This document shows, piece after piece, positions 9,323 through 17,625 of a stretch of 50,964 nucleotides of DNA; positions within the stretch are counted from its first letter, which is position 1; the number at the start of each line of letters is the position of its first letter. The translations under genes and the position numbers were made by a program. The DNA lies in assembly GCA_012522635.1 (NCBI GenBank), contig JAAYKA010000036.1:1-50964 (forward strand), read 5' to 3'. This DNA is from Candidatus Cloacimonadota bacterium. Its GTDB lineage: Bacteria > Cloacimonadota > Cloacimonadia > Cloacimonadales > Cloacimonadaceae. The notes under the pieces were generated by a model, which made no database searches, was not told the DNA's origin, and worked only from the letters and a program-made list of their open reading frames with translations.

Positions 9323-10509
9323 TGCCTGTGTTCTTTCACCATTTTGGTGAGCACGGGCACAACCTCGAAAAGGTCACCCACGATGCCCAGATCGGCAATT
9401 TTGAAAATGGGCGCGTCCGGATCTTTATTGATGGCAATAACATAGTCGGCAGATGACATTCCAGCCAGGTGTTGAATGGCACCGGAGATTCCGCAGGCAA
9501 TATAGATTGTAGGTTTTACGGTTTTTCCGGTTTGACCAACCTGATGTGAATATGGAATCCATTCAGCATCCACCGCGGCACGTGATGCGCCCACCGCTCC
9601 ACCCAGCGCTTCCGCCAGTTCTTCCAAAAGGGCAAAGTTTTTGGCTTCCTTCAGCCCTCTGCCGCCGGACACAATGATATTTGCCTCAGTGATGTTCACG
9701 AGACTGGTTTTTTCGGCCTCAAAGCCGAGCCAGGCGCAGTCATCTTCTTCAAAATCAAAAATGATCTGTTTTTGGATCACGATTCCAGAGCGGCTGTCAT
9801 CCCGTTCGAGCGCGTTCATCACCTTGGGGCGTACGGTTGCCATTTGGGGTCGATGATTGGAGGTGACAATCGTGGCCATGATGTTGCCTCCGAAAGCGGG
9901 GCGTGTCTGCAGCAAGTTTTGAGTTTCGGGATCATATTCCAAGCCGGTGCAATCCGCAGTAAGGCCTGTGTGGAGCTGCACTGCAACGCGTGGAATGAAG
10001 GATCTACCCGCAACTGTGGCCCCAGCCAAGATAACCGCGGGCTTGTATTCGCGGGAAAGTTCGGTGAGCGCTTTGGCGTGGCGGCTGTCACGAAATCCGC
10101 TGAGCTGGGGGTCATCCACCAAAATCACCTGATCGGCGCCGTGGGCGATGAGTTCCGAGGTCAAATGCTCCACTCTTTCGCCCAGTAAAACAGCGCTGAG
10201 CTCTGTTTCCATCTGGTCTGCGAGGTCTCGGCCCTTGCCAAGTAGTTCAAAAACTACGGGAGCGATTACGCCATCTTTTTGTTCCGCATAGACCCAGATG
10301 CCTCTGTAATCGTCTTTATCGGTGGGAACTTCGCCACTTTTTCTGATTACGATGGCGTCGAAGGGACAAGCCTGGACGCAGGCTCCGCAAAGGGTGCATT
10401 TATCTTGATCAATGACCGCAATCTGGTTTTCCAGGTGGATTGCGTCGTAGGCACAGGCTTGGATGCAAGCCCCGCAACCCACGCAAATTTGTTCTATAAC
10501 TTCAATCAT
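9319..10509 (-). CDS. etfA: Electron transfer flavoprotein alpha subunit with N-terminal ferredoxin domain
   Basis: EtfA works with EtfB to pass electrons to or from acyl-CoA dehydrogenases. Residues 1-60 form a two-cluster ferredoxin domain (C9, C12, C15, C19 and C38, C41, C44, C48). The Etf alpha N-terminal domain follows, then the FAD-binding C-terminal domain with GGRGLKEAKN, GASRAAVDAEW, the YSHQVGQTGKTVKP loop and IAINKDPDAPIF. Ferredoxin-tailed EtfAs are known in bifurcating-type complexes such as CarE and LctC. No etfB lies on either side, so the partner must be elsewhere. A TTGACA box at 10560-10555 could be its -35 element, but no good -10 box follows. It stands beside the lysine-fermentation genes, where an Etf would serve crotonyl-CoA reduction; that link is inference. 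Confidence 0.93.
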   Translation of the reverse strand: MIEVIEQICVGCGACIQACAYDAIHLENQIAVIDQDKCTLCGACVQACPFDAIVIRKSGEVPTDKDDYRGIWVYAEQKDGVIAPVVFELLGKGRDLADQMETELSAVLLGERVEHLTSELIAHGADQVILVDDPQLSGFRDSRHAKALTELSREYKPAVILAGATVAGRSFIPRVAVQLHTGLTADCTGLEYDPETQNLLQTRPAFGGNIMATIVTSNHRPQMATVRPKVMNALERDDSRSGIVIQKQIIFDFEEDDCAWLGFEAEKTSLVNITEANIIVSGGRGLKEAKNFALLEELAEALGGAVGASRAAVDAEWIPYSHQVGQTGKTVKPTIYIACGISGAIQHLAGMSSADYVIAINKDPDAPIFKIADLGIVGDLFEVVPVLTKMVKEHRQ

Positions 10510-10669
10510 GATTTTCTCCTAATGTAGGGAAAAAGGATTTGCAAGCCGCATTCTTGTCAAGACAGATTTTGCTTCCAACAGGACGTGTCAGTGCAAATAT
10601 GGGGATTTTTGTTGACGTCTGGAGCGCCGCCGGATTTGATGCGCACATGAAGATATATGGTAAAACACG

Positions 10670-11140
10670 ATGAAGAAATTATTGATTAGCTTGATACTCA
10701 TGATTTTAGCCTTTGGCCTCGCCGCGCAGGGCGGCCTCTATGGCTTAAATTTTTTGGATGAACTTGATTTTGCTGATTCACTATTGGCGAACCAGGGCTT
10801 TTTTGCCAGCAAGGTTTTGGGCAATGCCGTTCTCTATGAAACGGAGCTTTCCCCCTGGGTGGATTTTGTGATTGTGTATGTGGATTCAGATACAGGTTTG
10901 ATCCATGGTTGGAGCGTTGAATACAATGCCGAAAACTCCAAAGAACAAGATCAATCTGTGTTGGACTGGCTACATAAAATGCATGGTGATGCGGTGTATG
11001 TGGATCATGAACGTGAGATGGTGGGCTGGATTTTTGACGAAACCCACCTGGCGATTTATTCCTACAGCGAATCTGGTAGCCTGAGGGTGATGTATTACGA
11101 TTTTAACCGCCCCGAACTCTTTATTTTGCCACAAGATTAG
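10670..11140 (+). CDS. Exported protein of unknown function
   Basis: The 156-residue product starts with a clear signal peptide (MKKLLISLILMILAFGLAAQ, cleavage after about residue 20). The mature part is acidic and aromatic-rich, with alternating beta-type segments (VDFVIVYVDSDTG, LAIYSYSESGSLRVMYYDFN) and no cysteine. I do not recognise the family. It stands alone, divergent from etfA, with about 160 bases between the two starts and 145 bases before kdd. A secreted or periplasmic small beta protein is all that can be said. Confidence 0.6.
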   Translation: MKKLLISLILMILAFGLAAQGGLYGLNFLDELDFADSLLANQGFFASKVLGNAVLYETELSPWVDFVIVYVDSDTGLIHGWSVEYNAENSKEQDQSVLDWLHKMHGDAVYVDHEREMVGWIFDETHLAIYSYSESGSLRVMYYDFNRPELFILPQD

Positions 11141-11199
11141 AATGCCGCAAAGAAGGCTGGTCGCTGATGCGCTTTAACCTTGATGAGCGTGCATTGTGC

Positions 11200-11228
11200 T
11201 TGACAAAAGGCGTGGGTTTTAAAATATG
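11200..11228 (+). promoter_or_regulatory. Candidate sigma-70 promoter of the kdd-kamA operon
   Basis: A perfect TTGACA at 11200-11205 is followed 17 bases later by AATATG (11223-11228), a weak -10 box. The next 58 bases to the kdd start are AT-rich with repeated TTAAA, and a good ribosome site (AGGGAG) is at 11274-11279. This is the only promoter-like signal between the orphan gene and kdd. Confidence 0.4.
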
Positions 11229-11285
11229 TCTTTAAAGATTAAAATCAATTAAAACAATAGATCACAGCATCTTAGGGAGTTGAAA

Positions 11286-12347
11286 ATGAAAACTGGCGGC
11301 TGCCGTTTTGGAACACACCGTGTAATTGAGCCTCAGGGCGTTTTGCCCCAGCCGGCGCGGGTTTTGAACAATGATATGAGCGAAATCTGGGATAATGAAC
11401 TGCTTATCGACGTGATTCGCCTGAATGTGGATTCCGCGTCTTTCCACCAGATTAAAAACAAACTTGCCGCGCAAGGCCACACCGACCTCGAAAAAGCCTT
11501 TGGCGAACACGCAATCGACTTGGTGAACCGCACAGGCAAACACAAAAACGAGGACACAGGTTCCGGAGGAATGCTGATTGGGCGCGTGGCTCAGATTGGC
11601 CCAAATTTCGAGATGAAAGACCAGATTAAGGTGGGAGACAAAGTCGCCAGCTTGGTCTCACTTTCACTGACGCCGTTGAAAATCGACAAGGTCAAGCGTG
11701 TCCTGCTGGATAAAGATCAAGTTGAAATCGAAGGTCAAGCCATCCTTTTCAGCAGTGGCATTTACGCAAAGCTTCCTGACGATATGGATGAAAACTTGGC
11801 GCTTTCCGTTTTGGACGTTGCTGGCGCGCCTGCTCAGGTTGAGCGCTTGGCAAAACCCGGTGACACAGTTGTAATCTTGGGCGCAAATGGTAAAAGCGGG
11901 GTACTTTGCAACGCCGTTGCCCGTGAAAGAGTCGGTGTTTCCGGAAAGGTGATTGGTATCGTCCGCAATCCGAATTACATCCAAACTTTGAAGGACACTG
12001 GCTGTCACGAGGTGATTTTGTCTGATGCCACCGACGCGCTCACCATCCAAAGAGAAGTTGCGCGCCTCACTGATGGCAAGATGGCGGATGTGGTGATAAA
12101 CGTTGTAAACATCGAAGATACCGAGCTTCCCTGCATCATGGCTTGCAAAGACCGCGGCATCGTCTATTTCTTTTCCATGGCCACTTCTTTCACCAAAGCG
12201 GCTTTGGGCGCGGAAGGAATCGGTGCGGACGTGGATATGATTTTGGGCAATGGATATGCCCGCAGCCACGCAGCCATTTCCATCGACCTGCTGCGCCGAA
12301 ACCCAGTTTTGATGCAGCTCTTCAAAGAAAGATATACCGATTTGTGA
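11286..12347 (+). CDS. kdd: L-erythro-3,5-diaminohexanoate dehydrogenase
   Basis: Kdd oxidatively deaminates 3,5-diaminohexanoate to 3-oxo-5-aminohexanoate with NAD(P)+, a middle step of lysine fermentation. The 353-residue protein begins GGCRFGTHRVIEPQGVLPQP, the characteristic family N-terminus, and has a medium-chain-dehydrogenase-like nucleotide-binding core (VVILGANGKSG near residue 195, then KVIGIVRN). Start ATG 11286 is six bases after AGGGAG; a TTG at 11280 is too close to that site. kamA follows after eight bases. The assignment rests on recognising the family and on the adjacent kamA, which acts two steps earlier. The lysine 5,6-aminomutase of the intermediate step is not in the window. 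Confidence 0.92.
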   Translation: MKTGGCRFGTHRVIEPQGVLPQPARVLNNDMSEIWDNELLIDVIRLNVDSASFHQIKNKLAAQGHTDLEKAFGEHAIDLVNRTGKHKNEDTGSGGMLIGRVAQIGPNFEMKDQIKVGDKVASLVSLSLTPLKIDKVKRVLLDKDQVEIEGQAILFSSGIYAKLPDDMDENLALSVLDVAGAPAQVERLAKPGDTVVILGANGKSGVLCNAVARERVGVSGKVIGIVRNPNYIQTLKDTGCHEVILSDATDALTIQREVARLTDGKMADVVINVVNIEDTELPCIMACKDRGIVYFFSMATSFTKAALGAEGIGADVDMILGNGYARSHAAISIDLLRRNPVLMQLFKERYTDL

Positions 12348-12355
12348 GGTAAATT

Positions 12356-13603
12356 ATGGCGGAATTAAAAAAAATACGCTCGATCGCCACTGCCGCAGAA
12401 TGGAACAACTGGCACTGGCAGCTACGTAACCGAATCACTGATTTTAAAACCCTGAAACAATACATCCAGCTCTTGCCCGAAGAGGAAGCCGTGGCAAAGT
12501 CCAAGAGTTTCTCTTTCCGTATGGCGATCACACCATATTATCTTTCGCTTATTGACCCCAAAAACCCCAATGACCCTGTGCGTCTGCAGGCCATACCACG
12601 TATTGAAGAAAGCAGACGGGATCCTTCTGATATGCCCGATCCGCTGGATGAAGATGCCGACGCGCCCGTGCCTGGAATGACTCATCGCTATCCAGACCGC
12701 GTTTTGCTTTTGCTGACAGACCAGTGTTCAATGTATTGCCGTCATTGCACACGCAGGAGAAAAGCTGGTGAAACCGACGCGCCCATGCCCCAAAAGGACG
12801 TTGACAAAGCCATAGAATACATTCGCGAACACAAAGAGGTTCGCGACGTAATTCTTTCCGGCGGCGATCCACTCACCTTGGGCGATGCGCGCATTGACGA
12901 AGTTTTGGGACGCTTGGCTGAGATTAAACACGTGGACATCGTGCGTTTGGGAACCCGCACGCCTGTGGTGATGCCGCAGCGCATTACCGATGGCTTGATC
13001 GAAGTCCTCAAAAAGTATAAGTTTGTGTGGCTGAACACGCATTTCAACCATCCCAACGAGATTACAAAAGAAGCAACGGATGCCTTGGCACGCTTGGCAG
13101 ATGCCGGCGTTGTGCTGAGCAACCAATCCGTGCTGTTAAAAGGCATCAACGATCACGTTGACGTGATGAAGGAACTGGTGCATGGTTTGGTACGCAATCG
13201 CGTGCGCCCCTATTACATCTACCAGTGTGACCTGTCGGATGGAATCTCTCACTTCCGCACCCCCGTTTCGAAAGGGATTGAGATTATGGAATCCCTGCGT
13301 GGGCACACTTCTGGGCTTTGCGTTCCCACCTACGTTGTGGACGCTCCTGGCGGTGGCGGAAAAATCCCCGTGATGCCGAATTATCTCATTTCCCAGATGC
13401 CGGGTAGGGTGGTTTTGCGCAACTATGAAGGCTTCATAACCGCCTACACAGAACCGGAATTTGAAGAGCAGGACAACAAGAAATTCAAGGCGCTCAGTAA
13501 AACCGAAAGACGTTCCACTGAAGGCGTGATGGAGCTTCTGCGTGGCAAAAAAGTTTCCATTGGTCCCGCTGACACACGTCGCAACAAGCGCCGCAAAAAA
13601 TAA
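12356..13603 (+). CDS. kamA: Lysine 2,3-aminomutase
   Basis: A radical SAM/PLP enzyme that converts L-lysine to L-beta-lysine, the first step of the pathway. The 415-residue protein has the SAM cluster cysteines C124, C128 and C131 (CSMYCRHCTRRRKAG), the PLP lysine K336 in DAPGGGGK, and both aspartates that bind the lysine side chain in the clostridial enzyme (D292 in CDLS, D329 in VVDAPG). This favours lysine over glutamate as substrate. Compared with the clostridial enzyme as I remember it, the four zinc cysteines are missing: the first is H267 here, and the C-terminal CNCDVC motif is replaced by an acidic/basic stretch without cysteine. EF-P lysylation enzymes (EpmB) are related but shorter; the position next to kdd argues against that role. 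Confidence 0.92.
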   Translation: MAELKKIRSIATAAEWNNWHWQLRNRITDFKTLKQYIQLLPEEEAVAKSKSFSFRMAITPYYLSLIDPKNPNDPVRLQAIPRIEESRRDPSDMPDPLDEDADAPVPGMTHRYPDRVLLLLTDQCSMYCRHCTRRRKAGETDAPMPQKDVDKAIEYIREHKEVRDVILSGGDPLTLGDARIDEVLGRLAEIKHVDIVRLGTRTPVVMPQRITDGLIEVLKKYKFVWLNTHFNHPNEITKEATDALARLADAGVVLSNQSVLLKGINDHVDVMKELVHGLVRNRVRPYYIYQCDLSDGISHFRTPVSKGIEIMESLRGHTSGLCVPTYVVDAPGGGGKIPVMPNYLISQMPGRVVLRNYEGFITAYTEPEFEEQDNKKFKALSKTERRSTEGVMELLRGKKVSIGPADTRRNKRRKK

Positions 13604-13617
13604 GACCGGAAAAACTC

Positions 13618-14649
13618 ATGGTCAAAGGAGCAGGACAGGGCCCTTTTGATTGGGTCCTGGAGCCCAGCTTGCGCTCGATTGCCATTGTCGGCATCAGCAA
13701 AAACGCGGGAAAAACCACCCTGCTCAACCATCTTCTCAGCCTGCGCCAAAGCGGGACTTGGGGTGTTTTTAGCACTGGAATAGACGGTGAGGAACGCGAC
13801 AGCGTTTTTAAAACTCCCAAGCCAGCGGTAAAACTGGGTCCGAATACCATTTTTTGCTGTGATACCAAGACCTTGGATGACCACGGCAGCGGTGTTGACA
13901 TCATGGAAAAACTTCCTGAAAGCTCCGCAAAACGACAGCTTTGGCTGGCAAAAAGCCTGGTTGAATTGCAGACTGAAATCACCGGACCCTCTTCGGTGAA
14001 AGATCAAATCAGGGTGCTGCAGACCATGAATTCCTTGGGCGCCGGCAAGGTGTTGATTGATGGCTCTCTGGATCGAAAATCCATCGCTCTCTCAAAAGCC
14101 GTGGACGCCGTTGCAGCCGTGATTGGCGCCAGTTTTGGCAGCCTGGATTCAATCGTAAATGAAATCCGACGGCTGCGGATATTAAACGAACTCCCCGTTC
14201 CCGCAAATCCGGAGCCGAAAACAGCGCTGCTGCTGGCTTCCGAAAGCATTCATCTTTTCCAGGATGGTGCCTGGCAACGAACCCAGATTAGCTCCATGTT
14301 TGGCAACGAAAAAGAGTTGAAAAAGCTTCTGGAAGGCAAAGTGGAATCCATCTACATCCCCGGAGCTGTGACAGATTCGGTATATAAAACGCTGCGAACA
14401 ACTTTCATTGAATCCAAAGTCCGTATTCTGTTACGTCATCCGGAATGTTTAAAACTCGGATTAACAAATCTGGAACGTTTCGTGGAAGAATGCAATCCGG
14501 AAGTGTTGATTCCTTTCAAAATCAAGGCTTGGGCCATAAATTCCCATGCAGTTGGCAGCCGTGCCATCGACGCGGCAGATTTTCGCGCCAAACTTCGCCA
14601 AGCTTTTACAGACATGGATTTACCCGATTTACGGGAGTTGCAGGCATGA
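13618..14649 (+). CDS. KamB-like ATPase, putative lysine aminomutase accessory protein
   Basis: A 343-residue protein with a P-loop near the start (GISKNAGKTT, residues 25-34) of the BioD/MobB-like SIMIBI type. A central segment (GAGKVLIDGSLDRKSIALSKAVDAVA) reads like the second half of such an ATPase fold. The rest is unassigned. It follows kamA by 14 bases. In Fusobacterium, kamB and kamC lie between kamA and kamDE and have been proposed to act as reactivating or chaperone factors of the aminomutase. Position and P-loop suggest this is the KamB equivalent, but no activity is proven and no KamC or KamDE follows. Its stop codon overlaps the start of the transporter gene (ATGA). Confidence 0.6.
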   Translation: MVKGAGQGPFDWVLEPSLRSIAIVGISKNAGKTTLLNHLLSLRQSGTWGVFSTGIDGEERDSVFKTPKPAVKLGPNTIFCCDTKTLDDHGSGVDIMEKLPESSAKRQLWLAKSLVELQTEITGPSSVKDQIRVLQTMNSLGAGKVLIDGSLDRKSIALSKAVDAVAAVIGASFGSLDSIVNEIRRLRILNELPVPANPEPKTALLLASESIHLFQDGAWQRTQISSMFGNEKELKKLLEGKVESIYIPGAVTDSVYKTLRTTFIESKVRILLRHPECLKLGLTNLERFVEECNPEVLIPFKIKAWAINSHAVGSRAIDAADFRAKLRQAFTDMDLPDLRELQA

Positions 14650-15533
14650 GAGATCGTGACCGTCTAACCGCCAAAACGGTGAACATCGGTCTTTTCAGCA
14701 ATGTGATTCTTGCCTTGTTGAAAACCGTGTTCGGTATTTTTGGGCATTCACAGGCACTGCTGGCGGATGGTATAAACTCCACTTCCGATGTGGTTTACTA
14801 CGTTGCGGTCAAGATTTTCATGCGTCAGGCAAACAAACCCGCAGACCATGAACACCCTTATGGACACAGACAGCTCGAAAGCATTTCCGCCATCGTGGTG
14901 GGCGCTTTCATCATCACCACCGGCATCGCCATTTTCTTCGAATCCATAAACAAAATATATGGACTCGCGGTGGGGCACTCACAAATCAGAGAAGCTTCAA
15001 TTTGGGTGCTGGTGATAGCAGCGATCACATTTATTCTCAAAATCCAGCTTTACATGGTCAGCAAAAAAAACTGGCGCTACACAGGAAATCCCACGCTTAA
15101 AGCTTTGACTGATGACCATTTGAATGACATCATGGCTTCCGCCGCTGTGATTGTGGGTGTGGTGGCTGCGCGTTTGGGCTGGATTTGGATGGATCCCGCG
15201 GCGGGCGCGGTTGTCGCCATTTTCATTTTCCGAACTGGTATTTCCATCATTATGGAGTCTTCCGCTGAACTGATGGACGCCGTTCCAGACAAGGAATTTG
15301 GCAATCAGGTGCGGGAAATCGCCATGTCCGTGGATGGGGTGCGCTGCATTGATGAGCTTGGCATTCATCGCTTTGGAACCACCTACACATTGGAGCTGAC
15401 CATCTGTGTGGATGGCGATATCAGCGTGAATGAGGGTCATGTGATTGCTCACAAAGTTGAAAAAAAACTGATGGAACATTACGAAAGCGGGCTGCGGCGG
15501 GTGATGATTCATTTCCATCCTGAAGGGCAATAA
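14646..15533 (+). CDS. Cation diffusion facilitator (CDF) family transporter
   Basis: A 295-residue member of the CDF family, which exports Zn2+, Fe2+, Mn2+ or Co2+ by proton antiport across the inner membrane. Visible are the family signature SQALLADGINSTSDV in the second membrane helix, a conserved EHPYGHRQLESI loop, a later helix with ALTDDHLNDIMAS carrying metal-site Asp/His residues, and the cytoplasmic C-terminal domain ending in MIHFHPEGQ. The start is ATG 14646, which overlaps the stop of the KamB-like gene by four bases; longer upstream frames are the wrong-frame reading of that gene. The coupling to lysine genes is unusual. The metal cannot be told from sequence. Confidence 0.9.
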   Translation: MRDRDRLTAKTVNIGLFSNVILALLKTVFGIFGHSQALLADGINSTSDVVYYVAVKIFMRQANKPADHEHPYGHRQLESISAIVVGAFIITTGIAIFFESINKIYGLAVGHSQIREASIWVLVIAAITFILKIQLYMVSKKNWRYTGNPTLKALTDDHLNDIMASAAVIVGVVAARLGWIWMDPAAGAVVAIFIFRTGISIIMESSAELMDAVPDKEFGNQVREIAMSVDGVRCIDELGIHRFGTTYTLELTICVDGDISVNEGHVIAHKVEKKLMEHYESGLRRVMIHFHPEGQ

Positions 15534-15534
15534 C

Positions 15535-15565
15535 AAAAAAGCCGGCGGCATAAAAACCACCGGCT
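15535..15565 (-). terminator. Rho-independent terminator after the parvulin gene
   Basis: AGCCGGCGG (15540-15548) pairs with CCACCGGCT (15557-15565) with one mismatch and an eight-base loop. Read on the minus strand the stem is followed by six T residues (15540-15535), so it terminates the gene ending at 15589. For the converging plus-strand transporter gene there is no T run. Confidence 0.8.
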
Positions 15566-15588
15566 CTCAAACAAATATGGGCTTTAAT

Positions 15589-17361
15589 CTATAACTGGAT
15601 AATCCTTCCGGCAGAACCAAGATCGTAATAATCACGGCGATTGTCGATGATGCTAACCTTTTGGCGTTCTTTAATATACCAATCATTTAGGTGATCCTGG
15701 CGAGCCTTGTCTTTGGCTTCTGAAATCAAGTTCTTTTTGTTCGTTTCCCAGATAGCATTGTCGGGCTGCTGGTGTTTTTCCACCTTCACCAAAAACCAGC
15801 GCATCGCTTCGCTGATCAGGGGTGCGAAAGTACCTTCCGGAGTGTTGAACAGTGCTTCTTCAATCTCTGCGTGTTTGCCAACAGAGCTGATATTGTCACC
15901 CTTTTTGTGTCCACTGATTTCCACCACCAGGATGCTATCCCGCTCCGCACCTTGTAGATATTGTTCGGGGCTGAGTTTGGCAATGAAATCCTGAACCATG
16001 GCGTTCATGGTGTGACCTCGCTTGGCGCTGGTCGCGTTGTTCATCACTCTGTTTTTTTCTTCTTCAAAGCTGGGATAATATGTGGGATAAACGCCGGATA
16101 ATTCGCAAACGAAAGCGTCTCCGGAAGGGGAATAATACAGCTCTGCCAATGCTCCCTCATCGTTTTCAAACGCGAAAGCTGTCAACGCTGAATCCCTTCC
16201 AATACCGGGAATAAAGGCATCTTTTGCTTGGAAAACGCCGGATTCCTGAACTTCCACGCCCATCTCAATCGCGGCAGTCTCCAAGCCCTTTTTTCTTGCA
16301 AGCTCATGCAGTTGAAGGCTTTCCTTTTTCATGTTTTGCGCTGTTGTTTGGCTGGCTTCGATGCGAATCAAAATATGGCGGGCAGAGACTTCCTCATTGG
16401 GTCCAGAACCACGCCGGTCCAGGGTTTCAATGATGTGCCAACCAAAGTTGGACAAAACCGGTTCCGCGATTTGCCCGGCGGGGGTTGCAAAAGCCGTTTC
16501 CTCAAAAACAGGCACCATTCTGCCGCGGCCAAACCAGCCGAGGTCACCGCCAGTAGCGCCGGAGCCTGGATCAGCAGAGTGTTCTTGTGCCATCTCTGCG
16601 AAATCCGCTCCCTCAAGCAGTTCATGATAAAGCTGCCAAACCTGTTCCCGCACCTGCAGGGAATCCTGCGTGCTGGGCCCACCGGAAAACTTCACAAAAC
16701 TGTAGCGCCGACAATCGTCCTTACGGTATTCTTCCATCCTTTCCTGATAGAAAAGGCGGGCTTCATCATCACTGGCGACCACATTGGCCATGCGGTTCGC
16801 GTCGAAAAAGATGATTTTGGCATCCACGGTTTCAGCGTTGTGTGCCCAGTCCTGCCGAATTTCCTCTTCTGATATAGTGGCTTCATTGCGGATGGTTTCC
16901 AAAAGCTTGGTATATTGATACAGGGCTTTCACTTCGGCGATTACCGCTTCTCGGAATTGTTTGTTTTCATCCAAAGCTTTTTCATAAAGTTTTTTATCGA
17001 ATCTGCCCTTGGTTTTCAAATCTGGAATATTTTTCACCGCGGCGGGTGGGTTCTTTTTGGCTTCACGGAGCAACTCTTGATTTGTGAGCTTGATTTTTCC
17101 GGCTTTTATGGCTTTATCGTAGACATAGCGTCCCACCAATTCTTCCCAACAGCGGTTATTCAGGTCGATTTTCTCGTCGTCGGTGAGCGGTTTTCCTTTT
17201 TGATCCTGATGGTATTTAAAGTAGTTGCTCAAAATCTTCTCGTATTCCGCGTAGGTGTAGGTCTTGTCATCAATCTTGCCAACAGTGGCTTTGGGGTCGG
17301 GTTTTTGAGCTGACAGCGCCACAAAACACAGCGCCAACATCAGCAAAACTATGCGTTTCAT
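15589..17361 (-). CDS. Periplasmic peptidyl-prolyl isomerase, SurA/PpiD-like with parvulin domain
   Basis: A 590-residue exported folding factor. A signal peptide (residues 1-19, ending LSAQKP) is followed by a helical SurA-N-like chaperone region with many lysines (about 30-190). Next comes a parvulin domain (about 210-330) recognisable by FAEMAQEHSADPGSG, GGDLGWFGRGRMVPVFE and SNFGWHIIE. A second, less complete parvulin-like segment starts at SARHILI. The start has AGGAG upstream and a good promoter in front. It probably escorts outer-membrane or secreted proteins through the periplasm, which fits a genome rich in barrels and secreted proteins. Confidence 0.88.
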   Translation of the reverse strand: MKRIVLLMLALCFVALSAQKPDPKATVGKIDDKTYTYAEYEKILSNYFKYHQDQKGKPLTDDEKIDLNNRCWEELVGRYVYDKAIKAGKIKLTNQELLREAKKNPPAAVKNIPDLKTKGRFDKKLYEKALDENKQFREAVIAEVKALYQYTKLLETIRNEATISEEEIRQDWAHNAETVDAKIIFFDANRMANVVASDDEARLFYQERMEEYRKDDCRRYSFVKFSGGPSTQDSLQVREQVWQLYHELLEGADFAEMAQEHSADPGSGATGGDLGWFGRGRMVPVFEETAFATPAGQIAEPVLSNFGWHIIETLDRRGSGPNEEVSARHILIRIEASQTTAQNMKKESLQLHELARKKGLETAAIEMGVEVQESGVFQAKDAFIPGIGRDSALTAFAFENDEGALAELYYSPSGDAFVCELSGVYPTYYPSFEEEKNRVMNNATSAKRGHTMNAMVQDFIAKLSPEQYLQGAERDSILVVEISGHKKGDNISSVGKHAEIEEALFNTPEGTFAPLISEAMRWFLVKVEKHQQPDNAIWETNKKNLISEAKDKARQDHLNDWYIKERQKVSIIDNRRDYYDLGSAGRIIQL

Positions 17362-17418
17362 TATTATTCTCCTGAAATAGCGATATAGTTGTTAAAGCCC
17401 AAGATGGGGCTAAGTTTC

Positions 17419-17447
17419 CGTATATTTACCATGCGCAAATACGTCAA
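17419..17447 (-). promoter_or_regulatory. Sigma-70-type promoter of the parvulin gene
   Basis: On the minus strand TTGACG (17447-17442) and TATACG (17424-17419) are separated by exactly 17 bases, about 60 bases upstream of the ATG at 17361. This is the best-formed promoter in the window. Confidence 0.65.
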
Positions 17448-17547
17448 CCGAAAAAATCATGATACATTTTCCACGAGATTTTGGAGCCAGAGGGATTATC
17501 TGCAGGATTTGATAATTTGCGGAGTACAAAAAGCAGTTGACAAATAT

Positions 17548-17594
17548 CACACCCGCCGCCAAATGTAATTTCCCGTAATGGTGAACGGGGTGTG
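17548..17594. repeat. Inverted repeat ahead of the L,D-transpeptidase gene
   Basis: CACACCC (17548-17554) is matched by GGGTGTG (17588-17594) around a 33-base loop, ending about 30 bases before the transpeptidase start. It could be an operator or a leader hairpin. A TTGACA lies just before it (17537-17542) but no convincing -10 box at normal distance was seen. Confidence 0.35.
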
Positions 17595-17625
17595 AAATAT
17601 ATGGATCAAAAAAGAGGTGGAAAAA

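Noticed and set aside
14445-14645. 67-residue N-terminal extension of the CDF transporter
   Set aside because: This stretch is the overlapping KamB-like gene read in another frame. The ATG at 14646 gives a family-typical N-terminus and a 4-base overlap.
17362-17616. Possible cobalamin riboswitch upstream of the transpeptidase/BtuFC genes
   Set aside because: No B12-box-like core or matching stems were found; only the CACACCC/GGGTGTG repeat is present.
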